Source of the DNA: a virus
Strand: one strand, 5' to 3'
Virus record (IMG/VR): IMGVR_UViG_3300030419_003346
Location: 1-25,418 of that record
DNA length: 25,418 nt
Positions 23,433-25,418 of the stretch are shown here, in pieces. The position numbers and the translations under genes are program-made. The notes under the pieces were generated by a model, which saw only the letters and a program-made list of their open reading frames with translations, ran no database searches and had not been told where the DNA came from. How positions within the stretch are numbered: position 1 is the stretch's first letter; each line of letters begins with the position of its first letter.

Positions 23433-24919
23433 GATGCTTGTTGCTCCTCTTGTATCTTTGTAGCTAGTTCCCGTAACTCATCTTTAAGACTGTTCTGTTG
23501 TTTTTTTTTATTTTCGTCCACCTGTTTTGTTTGTTGTTGGCGGCGCTCTTCTTTGAACTTCTTATACTTCTTGCGTAGATGTTCGTCTTGTTCTTGCTTG
23601 GTCTTCATCACCACGGCATCAATCGTTGAGTGCTCGTCAGGTGGCAAGACTTTCATATGAACCTTGGCTGTATCAATCTCCATCGGGTAGACAATGCCGT
23701 CAATACCGTTACGGTTTTTGGCAACAAACATACGACCTCTGTTCTCGGTCTTGTCCTCAATCGTGCGGGAGATGGAACAGATAAAGTCAGCCACAAAGCA
23801 CTTGCTAAATGCTTCGCTGATGGCCTCCATCGTAATGACCTCGGCGTTCAATCCGCTGCGGTTTGTCTGGGAAGCAGTCCACACGGGAATATCAAAAGTC
23901 TGGCCGATGGCTCGTAGTTCTTCGTAGATGTTGCCAAGGCTGTGGCGCAGTTCCTGGGACTTGAACCCTGTGGCTGTGGGCTTCAAAAGGTCAGCGTAAT
24001 CTACGATAATCATATCGGGGTTAATACCCTTTTGTCGTAGTTTTTCTAGGTGCCCTGTGATTGTGCGGGTGGAGGCTGACTTGGTTGGATACTCTTTGAT
24101 AATCAGTTTGCCTGGGATGTGCTCTACCGCCATCACAATAGCGTCCTTCATTGACATCAGGTTTTTCAAGTCAATACCTGTGATACAGGAATCGTATCGT
24201 TGACCGACTACGGTGTCCGCAAGTTCGAGGGTGTAGTGAACTACGGTCTTGCCTTTGATGACAGCGTAGGCACCAAGATGAGCGAGAGCCATAGACTTGC
24301 CCGCACCAGTTGGGGCAACCACCACTCCCAGTTCACGCTTGCCAAGCCCACCCTTGGTAATGCTGTCAATCTCATCCCAGTGTGTAGAGACAGGATTACG
24401 CATCTTCATCTCAAAGCGGTCGAGGACATCTTTGTGCCAGTCGTGGCCGTGGTCGTTGTCGGCACCGAGATTCATCGCCTCGTTAATGACCTTTTGAATC
24501 TGGTCAAAACTCTGGGACTGAAGAAGGTCCACAGACTTGAGGATGGCCTCTTTTAGTTTCTGCTTCTTACAGAAGTCTAGCGACTTCTCCTTGACATATT
24601 CTTCATCGTCGTCACCGATGGCATTGCTTTTGATTCGAGCCATGAACTCAACGACTTGTTTGATGATGCTATCAGAGTAGTCCTCTGTTTGGGTCCGCAC
24701 AACCGAGACCATTGCTTCGTAGGTTGGGTGCGGGTAGGATTGTTTGTGTTGGAACAGAAGGTCCACAAAAACCTGTAGGTATTTTAGTTCCAGATAATTT
24801 GTATCAAGAACCTCTTCCATTTGGTTCGCAAAGTTGCGGTCAAACAGGATGGTCTTTACTAGTTTTTCTTGGAAGGACTTTCCGAACTTACTAAATGTGT
24901 CGTACTGTTGTTCGGGCAT
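23429..24919 (-). CDS. DnaB-like replicative helicase
   Basis: 496 aa. A helical N-terminal domain (to about residue 160) precedes a RecA-type motor: Walker A APTGAGKS (about 203-210), Walker B MIIVDYADLL, ASQTNRSG (the sensor/loop of DnaB) and KNRNG near the arginine finger. The last 70 residues are Lys/Gln/Glu-rich coiled coil, an unusual tail that might bind primase or another partner. It unwinds DNA ahead of the DnaE-like polymerase. AAGGA lies 8 nt before the ATG. Coupled to ribonucleotide reductase by ATGA. Confidence 0.94.
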   Translation of the reverse strand: MPEQQYDTFSKFGKSFQEKLVKTILFDRNFANQMEEVLDTNYLELKYLQVFVDLLFQHKQSYPHPTYEAMVSVVRTQTEDYSDSIIKQVVEFMARIKSNAIGDDDEEYVKEKSLDFCKKQKLKEAILKSVDLLQSQSFDQIQKVINEAMNLGADNDHGHDWHKDVLDRFEMKMRNPVSTHWDEIDSITKGGLGKRELGVVVAPTGAGKSMALAHLGAYAVIKGKTVVHYTLELADTVVGQRYDSCITGIDLKNLMSMKDAIVMAVEHIPGKLIIKEYPTKSASTRTITGHLEKLRQKGINPDMIIVDYADLLKPTATGFKSQELRHSLGNIYEELRAIGQTFDIPVWTASQTNRSGLNAEVITMEAISEAFSKCFVADFICSISRTIEDKTENRGRMFVAKNRNGIDGIVYPMEIDTAKVHMKVLPPDEHSTIDAVVMKTKQEQDEHLRKKYKKFKEERRQQQTKQVDENKKKQQNSLKDELRELATKIQEEQQAS

Positions 24920-24972
24920 TAGGTTTCCTTATCCTCACTATAACTCATTTGACGAAAATATAAAGAGCACTC

Positions 24973-25418
24973 TCAAACTTTTTTATGAGAGCGAAGCATC
25001 AACATTAGTTCATCAATATTAAGAGTACCGATACCATCCTTGAGGAGCATTGTCCTAATTTGGGTGCGATTGAGATTAACCCCGTCATTCTGAATCGCAT
25101 ACTTGAGTTTGTTGACTCCTTGTGGTGATATGGTGCTTGTATATAGCTGCATGATTTCATAATTTAGAGCAATAATTTCTTCGTTTTCAACAACATTTTG
25201 ATATGCCTTGATTTTATTTTTATTATTTTTTGCGTGCGTCAAAATGTCTTCGAGACCATAGTCTTTATTTTCCGAAAGGAAGGGAAATCTTTTCGCCATC
25301 GTCTTTAAGCCAAGCCCCTTAACCCCTTGAAGGTTGTCGGATTTGTCTCCAACCACGGCACGAGCCCACGCAAAGTTGCGAGGATGGATGCCATATTCTT
25401 CTAAGACTTTGTTCTTAT
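24973..25418 (-). CDS. 5'-3' exonuclease (FEN/RNase H-like), C-terminal part
   Basis: Partial: the frame is open to the right edge, so about 148 C-terminal residues are seen. GIHPRNFAWARAVVGDKSDN with LQGVKGLGLKTMAKRF is the diagnostic metal-binding Asp plus helix-three-turn-helix of the family (GDxSDN...GvxGiGxKTA). These enzymes remove RNA primers and flaps, as T4 RNase H and T5 D15 do. The N-terminal catalytic aspartates lie outside the window. It precedes the helicase by 53 nt with only a weak hairpin between. Confidence 0.92.
   Translation of the reverse strand, partial: KNKVLEEYGIHPRNFAWARAVVGDKSDNLQGVKGLGLKTMAKRFPFLSENKDYGLEDILTHAKNNKNKIKAYQNVVENEEIIALNYEIMQLYTSTISPQGVNKLKYAIQNDGVNLNRTQIRTMLLKDGIGTLNIDELMLMLRSHKKV

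Noticed and set aside
24940-24985. CTCTCA/TGAGAG hairpin at the end of the exonuclease gene
   Set aside because: The stem is 6 bp, the loop is A-rich and no T-run follows at once, so a terminator call is not justified.

Overview
This window looks like part of the genome of a large tailed double-stranded DNA phage, probably a myovirus. All supported genes lie on the minus strand, packed tightly with 1-26 nt overlaps, so transcription runs from high to low coordinates. The gene set is typically viral: DnaE-type polymerase, DnaB-type helicase, 5'-3' exonuclease, class II ribonucleotide reductase, dUTPase, an IMP dehydrogenase/GMP reductase-family enzyme, an adenine methyltransferase, a phage-borne GroEL and a small GroES-like partner. 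No integrase, tRNA, rRNA, insertion sequence or CRISPR array was seen. The host cannot be named from the sequence; the promoters are ordinary TTGACA/TAATAT types, which suggests use of bacterial housekeeping RNA polymerase.

Layout in transcription order. From 25.4 to 21.3 kb lie exonuclease (cut by the window edge), helicase, ribonucleotide reductase, a Cys-rich small protein and the GroES-like gene. From 21.0 to 19.8 kb two genes carry N-termini resembling T4 capsid-targeting peptides (ENFKKFLTEA, NEWKKFLNES); one looks distantly ADP-ribosyltransferase-like, the other DUF3293-like. From 19.8 to 15.1 kb are two small beta-rich proteins, the polymerase and dUTPase.

From 15.1 to 11.5 kb is the most unusual part: a run of tiny genes, about fourteen of which share a short SH3-like layout (N-terminal K-x-G-D-L-V, C-terminal E-V-L-x-E). 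Five neighbouring pairs overlap by exactly 14 nt. In four of these, and in one 20-nt overlap, the upstream stop codon lies inside the Gly-Asp codons of the next gene. Three of these short genes have GTG or ATG starts and are easy to miss.

From 11.5 to 9.2 kb are a conserved phage protein, a zinc-ribbon protein, the IMPDH/GMPR enzyme and a sigma-region-4-like regulator. From 9.2 kb to the left edge are probable virion assembly or virion-internal proteins (an acidic core-like protein, a P-loop kinase, an L,D-transpeptidase-like protein, a membrane protein), then the methyltransferase and GroEL, a bidirectional terminator, small membrane proteins and an HExxH protein. Near-identical promoter modules (TTGAC[A/C]-N16-TA[A/C]TATA followed by AGGGAGAG) occur at about 0.07, 13.5 and 14.8 kb.

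Together the genes describe a phage that brings its own replication fork, makes and balances its own dNTPs and guanine nucleotides, brings a chaperonin for folding, and may package enzymes in the head. Product names rest on motif reading; no database search was run.
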